Below, piece by piece: positions 1 through 10,506 of a stretch of DNA of 64,000 nucleotides. Source of the DNA: Adiantum capillus-veneris (lineage: Eukaryota; Streptophyta; Polypodiopsida; Polypodiales; Pteridaceae); NCBI GenBank assembly GCA_014529385.2, contig CM043943.1, positions 154,165,092-154,229,091 on the forward strand, written 5' to 3'. Position numbers and translations under genes: made by a program. The notes beneath the pieces are model-generated. The model was not told the origin of the DNA. It worked only from the letters and a program-made list of their open reading frames with translations, and searched no databases. Every line of letters starts with the position of its first letter. Position 1 is the stretch's first letter.

Positions 1-8
1 AAAAACAA

Positions 9-77
9 GGGGAAGGGTTGGAGCCCTCCCATCATCCGCGCGCGCGGATGATAGGGGAGCTCCAACCCCTCCCCTTT
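9..77. repeat. Near-perfect hairpin palindrome
   Basis: The arm at 9-23 (GGGGAAGGGTTGGAG) is the reverse complement of 60-74. A nested second palindrome at 31-52 centres on an alternating CG run. RNA or single-stranded DNA from here would fold into a two-step stem. It is at the window edge, so it may be part of a larger foldback element. No coding potential is seen. Confidence 0.85.
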
Positions 78-137
78 TTTTTCCCTTTGCATGGTTTGTG
101 TGTTGACACTATCGCCTACACAGATCAGCTTCGAGCT

Positions 138-140
<3 letters not shown>

Positions 141-202
<62 letters not shown>
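141..202. repeat. (CT)n microsatellite
   Basis: An uninterrupted run of about 31 CT dinucleotides. ORFs reading through it only encode poly-Leu-Ser and are not genes. The next 500 bases (203-735) hold no recognisable gene, RNA or element. Confidence 0.97.
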
Positions 203-205
<3 letters not shown>

Positions 206-735
206 GGCAATCTCATAGCAAGTCTATATAATATCTCGGGTGATTTGGGATGAGGCCTCAGTGCCTAATGAGATTAATCTTGTGCGCGCTAGCTACCTCC
301 CCTCTCTTGGTGGCTTGCCAACAACATGCAGAGAACACATTCCAGAGGGAGGAATGGTGGGCCACCAACATCACGCAGAGGAGCGCATGGAGGGTAGAGT
401 GCTGGGCGAGCTGGGCCGCCAACAGAAACGAGGAGCGCATGAAGTGTGAAGTGCATTGGCGCAGCCAGTCAAGATTCAGCACTGAGCTATAGAAAAGAAT
501 CTTATAGGCCACTGAGGGCTTGCTAGACTGTAGCAGGATTAGATATGGGCCACGAGGGCTTGCTGCGGGATTAGATGAGAAGAGGGGAAGAGCAGGATTA
601 GATGCGGGCTACAAAGAAACGATGAGAAGAGGAAAGCTTTTTCTTAAAATATAATCAAAATAAAAGCAACTTCTCATTCATGGAGGTCTAGGTTATTATT
701 AGTGCTAGCTCTGAAACATTGCTGCTGATTATTAG

Positions 736-1187
736 CATTAGGCAAAATTTGGACTCACAAAGGGGCCCTTTAAGGAGTTTGACTTTACCTCTCTCTACCA
801 AAATGGGCGCATGGATAAATTTTTGCAAACAAACTCCAAAGTTGGCGGAGGTTTGACAGTTAGAATGTCCTCTTCACGCTCTATCTACTGATATATAGCA
901 CTCCATGAGATTCCTCATATTTTAGAAGATTCTTTTTTTGATTCACTTAGATTCCGATAGAGTTGTCACATCATAGGTGAATCAAAAAAAGAATCTTCTA
1001 ACATATGAGGAATCTCATGGCGTGCTATATATCAATAGATAGAGCTTGAAGAGGACATTCTAATTGTCAAACCTCCGACATCTTTGGAGTTTGTTTGCAA
1101 AAAATTATCCATGCGCCCGTTTTGGTAGAGAGAGGTAAAGTCAAACTCCTTAAAGGGCCCCTTTGTGAGTCCAAATTTTGCCTAATG
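736..1187. mobile_element. Foldback / MITE-like element with 211-bp inverted arms
   Basis: The left arm 736-946 and right arm 977-1187 are close inverted copies with a few mismatches, around a 30-bp spacer. The outer ends read CATTAGGCAAAATTTGG and its complement. No coding capacity is present, so if mobile it depends on a transposase supplied elsewhere. No clear target-site duplication is visible, so the superfamily is unassigned. Transcripts would form a hairpin of about 200 bp and could feed small-RNA production; that last point is inference. Confidence 0.85.
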
Positions 1188-2190
1188 TACCGGGGCAATC
1201 TCCACTTTTGGCTATTATAAGCAATGCGACATCCAAAGCGAGCCCCTAACACGAGCGGTGCCTAGAGACGATGAAGGGTCAGGACTTGAGGACCAGCTAG
1301 CAATAATAATAGATGCTTTCATGCACCCTCCCTATCTCTCTCACGATCACTAGACTTGTATGTCGAGATTTGATTCAGCTATATACTATAAACATATGGA
1401 TACAACCAATTCATGAGATGGAAACGATAATGGATTTCTATAGAGAGAATCTTCTCCAACTAATAGAGGATGGATATGTGATCAGACCAATCTATATGGA
1501 CACTCAATTATCCTACGGGATATGATATGCTATTGGTCAGATGCACACATCATTGCATCAACTAGGGATTGACAAATTTCGGAGAGTACTAATAGAGACC
1601 AGTATATGCCAACTGTGTCATATAATGCTAGAGACAACGTCATGAGATATCAAGATCATAGATTCCTCAAGTTGTTTTTGCTAGAGCTCTGCAAACACAT
1701 GGAGAGTCTCTTGAGATTCATGTAGTTGGAGACATTTACAGAGGGAGATCATTGATTTCTTTAGAGCACGGACTTAGCAGCCAAATGAGCATGCTTCGTG
1801 ATAACAGACTTTAGAGACCACTTAAACTAGAGGTATACTAGCTGATAAAGCCATTGAGCCTAGGAGAGCTAGATGCCCAAGGTCTACGAGGGCGACCACA
1901 ACATTGATGGAGGCTCCATCATGGGACCAGGAATATTCTAGCACGACGTGGGAGAGGCCCAATATGACTATTTATAGAGGCATACATTGACAAAGTTCTT
2001 CAACAACCAATGCAATACTTTTTTGGACAAGGCTCAATGCCACACATTCTCAAGCATTGATGATGATAATTTTAGTCTTTCACTTCATTTTTATCTTTGT
2101 ACCTAGACATTGGATTAGATCCACTAAGATTGTATCACTTTGTTCTCATAGGTCATTTTGGCCTTTTGAAGATGTTTAATATAACATTTC

Positions 2191-2193
<3 letters not shown>
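1188..2193. other. No recognised feature
   Basis: About 1 kb of unique-looking sequence. Translations in all frames are broken by frequent stops, and none matches a family I recognise. It could be decayed repeat. Confidence 0.5.

Positions 2194-2286
<93 letters not shown>
2194..2286. repeat. (CT)n microsatellite
   Basis: About 45 CT units with one interruption near 2272. It lies directly next to the last recognisable PPR segment; on the minus strand the PPR reading frame runs into the GA repeat. Confidence 0.97.
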
Positions 2287-2299
2287 TGCATGCAGATCA

Positions 2300-2960
2300 T
2301 CATCAAGTACTTATGTTGTCTTTACTAGATCACCACATTTGGCATACATATCCACTAAATCATTGCCAAACAGAGTTCCCTCCCCCAACAGATCCTGTTT
2401 CGTGATATCATCATATATTTTCTCTGTTTTTTCAAGTGGTTGAATGCTAGAACAAGCTTTTAGAAGAAACACATAGGTGACTACATCAAGCTGCTTTGAA
2501 TTTCAATGCATCCACACATAGCAATTCAAAATCATCTTGATGGCATACCCCAATCAATACAGACCAAGGGACCACATCACAATTAGGCAGTGCCTCAAAC
2601 AATTGTTGAGATTTTATTAGAGCACCACATCTCATACACATATCATGTCCAAGCGTAGTAATGTTTTCCTAGGAATCCTTGTCTATAATTTTATTCATGA
2701 ACTTGTTCCCCCAAGTCAATATCTTCTACATTGCAACATTTTTTTAAGTAGCTAGAAAAATTCACCCTATTCAAGGAGAAGCCCTTTCAGTGCATTCATT
2801 CTAAACACATTAAAGCATTGATCCTGGCCAATTTGGGCACATCTTGTTAGAACTGCATTCCAAAAGATTACATTTTGTCACCAAAATATTTAGGTGTTTT
2901 GCCAAGGGCATGGCAATTGGCATTCATATCAACTCACAAAAGTGCCCAACACTATGTCAG
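2300..2960 (-). pseudogene. Decayed pentatricopeptide-repeat (PPR) gene fragment
   Basis: Minus-strand translation in shifting frames gives the PPR signature pattern in the right order. Around 2880-2810 it reads NVIFWNAVL then a Cys-Ala-Gln-Ile-Gly-Gln stretch (the usual 'NVISWNAMI..YAQ.G'). Around 2760-2690 comes an 'SSYLKKC...DLGEQVHE' segment, and around 2660-2560 'CGALIKSQQLFEALPNCDVVPW'. Around 2370-2312 it ends with LVDMYAKCGDL, the canonical tail of a PLS-class PPR. Frameshifts and stops separate the pieces, so no protein can be made. Intact PPR proteins bind organelle RNA and guide editing or processing; this copy is a relic. The family call is firm; the limits are approximate. Confidence 0.8.
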
Positions 2961-2980
2961 TTCCAAGTAGCTCTTATGTC

Positions 2981-3388
2981 TAGCTACCTATGCCTCTGAG
3001 ACACCTCATCATGATTGCTGTAATATGTTTTTATGGAAGACAACACATAATATTATAAAAATAAAACCTTACATCACACGGCCTCCTCCCTAACTTTTAC
3101 ATCAGCTATTGACATGCTGCTTCTAGAGATATGAATATTGTTTTTTATTTTTCTCTCCCTTGACTGCTAGAGCATACAAGACTATAGCTGCCTATGCCTC
3201 TAAGACATCTCATCATGATTGGTGTAAGAAAATTTTCAGCCAGACAACATATAATAGTATAAATTCAAACCTTACATCACACTGCCTCCTCCCTAATTTG
3301 TACACCAAATATGGGCATGTTGCTTCTAAATAGCTGAATAATATTTTTGCTTTTGCTCTCCTTTGATTGGTAGAGCATATAAGACCAG
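2981..3388. repeat. Tandem duplication, unit 204 bp
   Basis: Positions 2981-3184 and 3185-3388 are diverged direct copies, both starting TAGCT(A/G)CCTATGCCTCT. It lies just upstream of the PPR relic (minus orientation) but its translations are not clearly PPR. Confidence 0.8.
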
Positions 3389-4296
3389 GAGCCTTTGGAG
3401 GCAACAACCCCTTTTCCCTCCATCTGCAACAGCCCCTTGCCATACCATATGGCCATCTCTAAAACAAGTTTCTCATGAAATTCATCTTTCAAAAAAGGTA
3501 CAACAAGAGCAATGATTCATGTCAAACTCCCAAATGCCATAGCTAGTAGCTTCTGATTGACACATTTTCATGCATTCATACTATCCCTTTGGAACATCTG
3601 ATGCACATTTTACACCTTGTAGTTCACAAAAACATTCGTTGTTGATCTTTAGCCATATACAAAAAAATAAGGCTAAGTCAAGGCTTTATTTGCACAGTGC
3701 TCACTTCCCTGTTGGCCCTCATATATCCACTATGTGCCAAGTCTCTCCTCTCTCTTCATTCCTGACCTCCCTTCCCCTATGACTTCAAACTCTCAATTGA
3801 CTAATATCCCCTCTTTTTGAAAAAAATAATAAGCATGATATTCACTCGAAATACACACAAGCCTATCAAAATGATCTCTAAAGTATGTTGTTTGCTATTC
3901 TTTATAATATAAAGCTCAATCAAAACTTATTAGAAACGGCTCTTTTTTAAAAGTTACATTTTAGGATAATAAGAGATGTGCCACAAGCAAGGCCATGCAT
4001 GCATGTTACATTTGATTGTTTGGTGATTGAAGAATTTTACAATCTATTGAAGACTTTTTCTCATGCCACACTAATATTTAAAGATATCATTAGTATAATA
4101 CGAGCATTCAAAAGCTCGAAAAAAATGTTTCAATTCCAAAAGCTCGAAAATGAAAGCTTGCAAATATAAAATCCCCGCAGAGTGGGAAGTTAGTGAGCAA
4201 TACGTGTCCATGATCCAACTTAGACCAGAATTAAGAGATTAAGAAAAAACCTACAAGGAATGCCCTTCCCCAAAATTGAAGATGGTAACATTAAAT
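3389..4296. other. No recognised feature
   Basis: AT-rich sequence with short ORFs only. None has a recognisable domain. The left border of the R1/R2 paralogous block begins near 4297. Confidence 0.5.
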
Positions 4297-7200
4297 GAAG
4301 CCCTCCATTTTCATCATAAAGCAAGTCAACAAAACTCACACCTTCTACCATTCAATACGTTTTTTCATTCTTACAATTTGAAAGACTCACAGTCTCTCAG
4401 TTTGGCAATCAACAAAACTGAAAATGCAAGTCCAAGCATTTACTCACCATTTCCATTATCAAACATATCCTTGACCCTCTCATCCTGTCTTTCCTAGAAG
4501 ACAGGGGAAAAAAAGAACCAATTCTAAGTGAGGGTTAGGTAACCCTTACCTAAATAGTAGCAAGAGTCAATGTAGGTTGGCCTCCACTTCCCTACCAAAA
4601 TCCAGAGATGATTGCGGTATCATAGCCAACGCACCATCATACGAAGGTTGGTATAGTCCTACAAAAACTACGACTAAAAAGTGCAAGAAAAATAAATGGT
4701 GATCTGCAAAAAAAAAAGGCAAGAATCCAGGAATCATGTAGAGAAAACCTTTGGATGGAGGTCTAGATGGCACCTCAGACAGAGTGGAAGACAACGAAGA
4801 AAAGTTAAAAGAAAAATCCAGTGAGTAGAGGGTACCTCAAGAGGAGGAGGCCATAAATGCATTAGAAGGGAAAGGAAGGGGGTTGTAAGGTGAAGTAACA
4901 ATACCTCATTGAGATGAAGAAGCAGTCCGCAGACCCCAGGCTGCTCAAAGGAGAGAGATCATTTAATGAAAATTGCTCCTCTAAATTTTCACCAAACCAA
5001 AATGAAGGGGTCCTTCTCACATGGGTTCAAAGTAGACCAATTCTTAAAAGAATCTAGGAATATCCAATGAGAGAAGATAATCTAGGTTAAGCTAGTTTTA
5101 ATGTAGAGTTAGCAAAACAAAACCCACCATGTAATGCTCCACCTAGATTAAGCCAAATATAAGGAAAGTCTGACTATGAGATGAAAATCCAAGCGTTGAT
5201 CTCCTTCTTTTCTATTATTATAGCTATGCTAAGAGCTTGCTCATGGAGTAAGCATATAAGAAATTATTACTTCTTTGCTTGGAAAATATCTATCATCTAC
5301 CTCCATCCTTGTAGTTCTTTCTCCCTAGTGGGATGTTTAGGGTTTCGGAAGGAGGGTTACACCATGGAATTTTGAAGCTCATCATCTTCTTGGCTCAAGA
5401 AAAGCAAGAGCACAAGCTTGAATTGTAATCAAAGCTCTCATTGAGAGAATTATGATACAAAGCCTTTTTGGAGGGGGCAACAACTCCAAGCCAATCTGGT
5501 CCTCAACAACAAGTTGTCAATTTTAATTGTGTCGTTCTCTTCAAGTTATATGTATGATTTGATGTTATAATGTGTGAATGATGCAATGACATTAGCCATG
5601 CATAGTCTACAGTTCTTCTCTAAAGAAACCTCTCAAGGAAAAACTCTCTCCTTTCATAATTTAATTCCATTGTGATTGCAAGAGAATACTAGATTCTTTG
5701 ACATTGGTACCAATGTTTCCCTTTTCTTGCCTAAGAACAAAGGTCCTTTAGTAATCTATAAAAGTTTGGATTTTTTAATTGCAATAGGGTAAGTGGGACT
5801 AGGATTTACTATTTTGGTTGGCATGCATGCTTGCAGGATACAAGGGACACCATCGAGAACTATGGTCTTAAGAATGGAGTCTTCTAGACTTTCATATGGC
5901 TTTATCATTATTGAGATATTATCTACTCGATAGGAACCAGTGTCACCCTAGCACTATTGAATTCACACTACCACTCTTTCAAATTAACAATATTTGAAAC
6001 CACAAGTGTAGTTACTTGTATGCTTATTTTCAAGGGTTAAAAGAAGTAGAAACTAAGGTTTTGAAAGCACCAAAGAAAGAGTTAGCATATAAATACAAGG
6101 AAATCTAATCATGGAAAAACATAATCAAGAGATTAGTATTGATATTAAAAACTTGGATTTAACACATGGTGCAACCATTAATGATGGTTGACAACTATCT
6201 TGTTGGCAAGCTACAGGAAGCTATGGAAAATCCTACCTTGCAAGCAGAGTTTAAAAGACGAATACAAGCTCTTCAAGTTTCTCCAAGTACCTAAGAAGAG
6301 AGAGCTCTTGTGAGGCATCCTAGTAAGAAATCCAAAAGAGGAATATCTTTGGGTGATGAGGAGGAAATACTGGAAGGACCTCTAAGACAAACTATTCAAA
6401 AAGAAGTTATATTTCAAGTACTTTCAAGGCAGAGTGGTATGCTAGTGACATGCCCATTACCTTTAAAAGTGATGTGGCCCCAAGAAAGAAGTATGCAAAG
6501 TGGTCACCCAACCCTCCCAAGAATAAGAGAGATTTCTCAAGCACTCCCTCCAATACCAATCCTAAGAAGGGAGAAAACAACCCAAGAAGGAAGAAGCAGA
6601 GAAACCAGTCACCATCCTCCCCTTATTATTCTTCTTCCTCTTTCTCCTCATTATCTTCTTATAAGAAGAGAAGTAACTCATCATCCAAGAAATAAAAAAG
6701 AAGAGGTAAACAAAGAAGCTATTCCACATGGAAGAGGTCACACAAGCTTAAACAATTTAAAGAGGGTGGAAAGAATATCACTTTCCTTACCTACGATGGA
6801 ACCTTTGGAGCAATTGATAAAATGTTGGCTTTCACCCAACAATTTGACGTGCATTTTGTGAATTTTGTATCAATAGCTACTCACAATGATCTAACTTCTA
6901 TGATATATGAGTATGATACAATCCAGACTTCAAAGATATAATTTCAGCTATTGCACTAGGGAAGAAACAGGATCCATACAATGTGCAAGATGGTTAGCTT
7001 CTCTACATTAGTAGGTTATACACATAGCTTACATGAAAAGTTTATGTATGACTCTCATGCTGCCGCTTATGTGGGACAGAGAGGGGTTCAAGCTACTCTC
7101 AAGGAAATAGAAGTGTTTCTTTAATGGCCAACAATGAAAGAAAACATACAAAACTATGTTGCCAAATCAGTTTAAGTCAAAAGACAAAGCATGATAGAGG

Positions 7201-7435
7201 GAAGCTACTAGAATTTATTCAGTGATTACCTATACATGGGAGAGTGTATCCATGAATTTCTTCTTTGGATTGACAAGATCTATTCATGGGAATATGAACA
7301 TATGGACACTAGTAGACCAATTTAGTAAGAAAGCACATTTTATACTAGTCCAAAAGGCCATTAAAGCACACCATATGGCACCCTCTTCATATCACAGATC
7401 TTTAAGTATCATGGCTTACCAACATCTATAATATC
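4297..7435 (+). mobile_element. R1: degenerate Ty3/gypsy copy, truncated
   Basis: This block is paralogous to 29778-33065 (R2). It holds an LTR remnant ending near 5702 (...TTCTTTGACA), matching the end of R2's 3' LTR, followed by a damaged primer site (TTGGTACCAATG). Gag-like sequence at about 6110-6850 includes a Ser/Lys-rich stretch and 'TYDGTFGAIDKMLAFTQQF', a Ty3-type Gag core. A large deletion then removes protease, reverse transcriptase and RNase H. Integrase remains at 7222-7431 (region WESVSMNFFFGLTRSIHGN through VDQFSKKAHFI). Many stops and frameshifts are present and it ends abruptly after about 7435. It is a dead, internally deleted element; no 3' LTR is visible. Confidence 0.8.
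6310..6860 (+). pseudogene. Gag fragment of R1
   Basis: Two overlapping frames carry parts of one Gag. One frame starts RHPSKKSKRGISLGDEEE. The second, from 6450, is basic and Ser-rich (KKRSNSSSKK) and leads to KQFKEGGKNITFLTYDGTF, resembling the start of the Ty3 Gag core fold. A frameshift near 6430 and a stop near 6693 separate the parts. The equivalent R2 sequence at 31738-32364 keeps a longer open frame. Basic Ser-rich Gag tails normally contact RNA; no zinc knuckle is seen here. Confidence 0.65.
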
Positions 7436-7778
7436 AGTTTTGGGCCCTGTAAGAAGTTCCACGTTGGCTTAGAGAGAGAAAATTAAAATGTTAAATTGTG
7501 TATTTTATTTGATACTTTTTTGTGCCAGCAAAAAGCCAAAATGACATTCTTTGGTGGGTAGCCTCCGTCTTTATCATTCTTATCCTTCATTCTCTTGTCA
7601 CGAATCCAACTAAACGTATGAATAATGATTTGAAATGCCAACTTACAAGCATTTTATCCAGAAACATAAGCCACACAAACTCTATCAACTCTAAACATGA
7701 GAATATGGCCTTCCCTTCCAAAACCTGAGATATTTCATGAGTTTCGAGTGTCTGTCTATTTCTCTATCAACTCTAGGA
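7436..7778. other. Junction between R1 and gene X; no gene seen
   Basis: About 340 bases follow the R1 breakpoint. A short ORF at 7522-7728 has no recognisable domain. An upstream promoter or 5' leader of gene X could lie here, but no convincing TATA box or terminal repeat was identified. Confidence 0.4.
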
Positions 7779-9960
7779 ATGGAGAATGCTTCTTTTTCTG
7801 ATGAAAAAACCAATTTGAACTTGAAATCCTTAACCCCTTCATCTTTAACACTTATCCAAAGAAAGGACACACATAATCTTCATGTTGATGTATTGCAAGA
7901 GTACGTATCGTTGTAGAAACGTAGGAGGGAGTCTTTCTTATCTCAATGGGAGAAAGAACTTAGAAGGACAAACAAGGAACATCATTTGGATTTGTGGACC
8001 GATGGGTCTATTTATCCAAAGGATCGTATGACAAATGCGTCACCTCCCTTTGCTAATATCACTAACCTCTTACATTTCACAGGCGATGGCAAGGATGGGC
8101 TATTGGGATACACCGAACATTTGGAAATGAGAGGATTGAATGCTTAAAGGCAAAGAAACCTCTTGGCGATGGAGAACATGTAGCTGAAGAAACTTAATGA
8201 AGCATGCCCTTGGAAGATTTCATCAACAAAGAGATAATCCAGGGCCTTGAGAAGAAGATCACAAGTTTGCGAGAGAAAGACACCATGCTCAGCAGTCGAA
8301 AAAGAAAACAAGATCTGTGCAACATTGAGAACATGAAGATTGGTAGTGGTAGTCTGAAAAAACAAATACGAGCTTTAAGGTAACTCGAAGTTTGTTTCTG
8401 CTTTTGTATCTTCAATGTGCTTCACTAAGAAACAGATACACTTTTCTATACATGATCATAATGCATGGTGCTTTTTTGACAGGTCTTTACTGCATCCAAA
8501 CTCGAACGGTGTAGGCTTCAATACCGGAGTGCATTACAGTTGTCTAGTTCCAAAAGAAGTAGTTGAAGAGATAATAACTCAAAAAAACATTTGCAAGTTG
8601 AAAGGGAGGCTCCTTACCTCCTTCATGAACGAGACTCAGTTGGAACCAATGGAAGTGCAAGCAATACTTGATGAGAGTGGCATCTTGCAGATGGGATACA
8701 GGGCACTCTTCAAAGCATTAGCTAAAAAGTCTTAAAATAAACTACAAAGAGGATCATTGCTCCTAAAGACATCACATGTAAAGGCTGCTTGCCAACATGT
8801 AAACGATGAGGTGTTTGAGAAACTTGGGTCACCATTCCATATTGAAGCAACATTCTTAGGCAAGGATGGCAGAGAGGTATAGTTTAACGAGCACAACAAC
8901 CTCTTCGTTGATCTCAAAGCATTGCAAAGGTATGCAGTTCACTTCTTTGACATCAATCGAGAGGAGTGCGGTGGGGTTCTCAAGTTTGTTTTGAAGCTCG
9001 ACGAGTGTGAGGTCCTGAAGAACAAGAAGCTAGAGAGAGTCACCATTACCCTCATGAACATAGCTCTGGATCCATCAATAACAAAAGAGATCCACGATAC
9101 TTCAATGTGCAATCCAAAAACAACATTCTAACTCTAGGATCATTTCAGATATACTTAGTTCACTCTATAATAACAAAAGTATTGATTATTTGGTTGTTGA
9201 TTTTCTATTTTAGTTTTTCATTGCAGGTTGATAAGGAAGATTTTTATATCGTGGATTGGGTTTTTAGTTAAACCCAAATTCCTGCTATCATCAGTGAACA
9301 AAGAAACGGAGTCGTTCTTCCAGTGGAAGGATTTGGTGTCTATACAGTGGAATGGCACATGGAGGGTGACTTAAAGACTCTTAAGTGTATGTATAACATA
9401 ACACACGGAGCAGCTGTGGAAAATCCATGCTTATATTGCATGGCTAATGCACAATCTCTTGAGAGTGTGCAATGGGATAGAGCTCCCTACAGACATTTTC
9501 AAGATAAAACTTTTAGGCCAGTGCTTGATATTCCTCTGAGTAGAGTTCACGTCTGTACACTTCATGCACTCTGTCGAATAATTGAAAAGGTGGTTCAGTT
9601 GTGCATATGTTTTGCATGGACATTAAAGCCAGAGAGTGAGTCAAAAAGATTGATCAAAGAATTAGAGGGAGTGCTCTCAGACATTGGTTTGCATGGAGGC
9701 AATGTCAAAATCGAAGAGGACCCTAATATGTCTCAAAGTCATTACAAGGTACCTAGGAAAGCATTGATAGGAGGCGTGAAGGCCAGAAGGTTTCTTGGGT
9801 TTAGCCTCAAAGATTCTAATAGAGAAGAGAGGAGAAACCTGTTCAACAAATGGAAACAATTACATAAAGTGGTTAAAGACAATGCTGGTGGTGGGGCAAT
9901 CCAAAATCACAAGGCGACGTGTGGAAATCACTAGATAAAATTTTCCACTACGTTGAGCAG
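7779..9960 (+). pseudogene. Gene X, 5' part: unclassified multi-exon transposon-like gene
   Basis: A protein-like reading starts at ATG 7779 and runs with interruptions to about 9960. After a TAG at 7914 come Trp/Lys-rich residues (FLSQWEKELRRTNKEHH) and a 'DGKDGLLGYTEHLEMRGL' segment. A frameshift leads to a charged, probably coiled-coil exon (8204-8379). That exon ends at an AG|GTAACT donor; the acceptor TTTTTTGACAG|G at 8482 rejoins the same frame. Exon 8483-9131 is one frame broken by TAA 8733 and TAG 8880. After a probable intron ending CATTGCAG at 9226, the reading continues with one more stop through GDLK (about 9365), PCLYC (9425-9439) and IPLSRVHVCTLHALCR (9530-9577). It resumes beyond Copia-1 at 15158. 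I do not know the function. The motif order recalls uncharacterised transposon-associated proteins of invertebrates; that is recollection, not a search. Confidence 0.65.
8380..8482 (+). other. Inferred 103-bp intron in gene X
   Basis: Donor AG|GTAACT and acceptor TTTTTTGACAG|G flank a segment with an in-frame TAA immediately after the donor. Removing it joins two phase-matched coding segments (phase 2), which is good evidence for a real former intron. Confidence 0.7.
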
Positions 9961-10034
9961 AATTCTTGGGACCAAAGTAAGCTCATATCATTTCAAGAAG
10001 CCTTGCTGGATTGAAAGAAGTCTTACCTTACAGA

Positions 10035-10241
10035 TGTCGAGCTCTACATCTTGATCTGGCATCCACTACGGGTCTTGGCCGCTTACGGCATTTACTCATT
10101 GGCGCGTTAGGTGACCGACACGGAGGATCTCTGCCAGTGATTCTACAGCTAGACTACACTTATAGTGCCAGCCTAGTACGCTTCTAGCGAGTTCACACTT
10201 AGTGACCGTATGTACATATGTGCTAATTTTCAGTTTTAGCA
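10035..10241 (+). repeat. Copia-1 5' LTR (partial)
   Basis: It starts TGTCGAGCTCTACATC, matching the 3' LTR start TGTTGAGATTTTGAGCTC with a short deletion. It stays closely similar to the 3' LTR until TTTTAGCA near 10241, then diverges completely. The following 265 bases (10242-10506) lead to Gag and contain no recognisable Met-tRNA primer site. Confidence 0.8.
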
Positions 10242-10506
10242 TCACAATCCCTTCGTTTGCAATCCACGACCAGATGCAGAAGGCGCCCCGCGCAGCGGAA
10301 AAAATTTTGGGGGTTTTTCGTACAAGTTTCTGAACAGGTCTCCAAAGTGCAATACACGGAGATTTACTGTACAAGTACAGTGGTTGTATTTACGCTTGAT
10401 TGTGGACACTCGTTGAGTGTAGAAAGCGTTAGAGGTACCACGATAGCAGGTTCAACAGATTTGCAGGGTTTTGCAGATTGCAGCTATTTTGTCTTAGTGC
10501 TTCAAG

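Noticed and set aside
1313-1525. 70-residue ORF
   Set aside because: No homology recognised and no splice or promoter support.
2097-2405. 102-residue ORF across the CT repeat
   Set aside because: Almost entirely Leu-Ser from the (CT)n tract; no conserved sequence.
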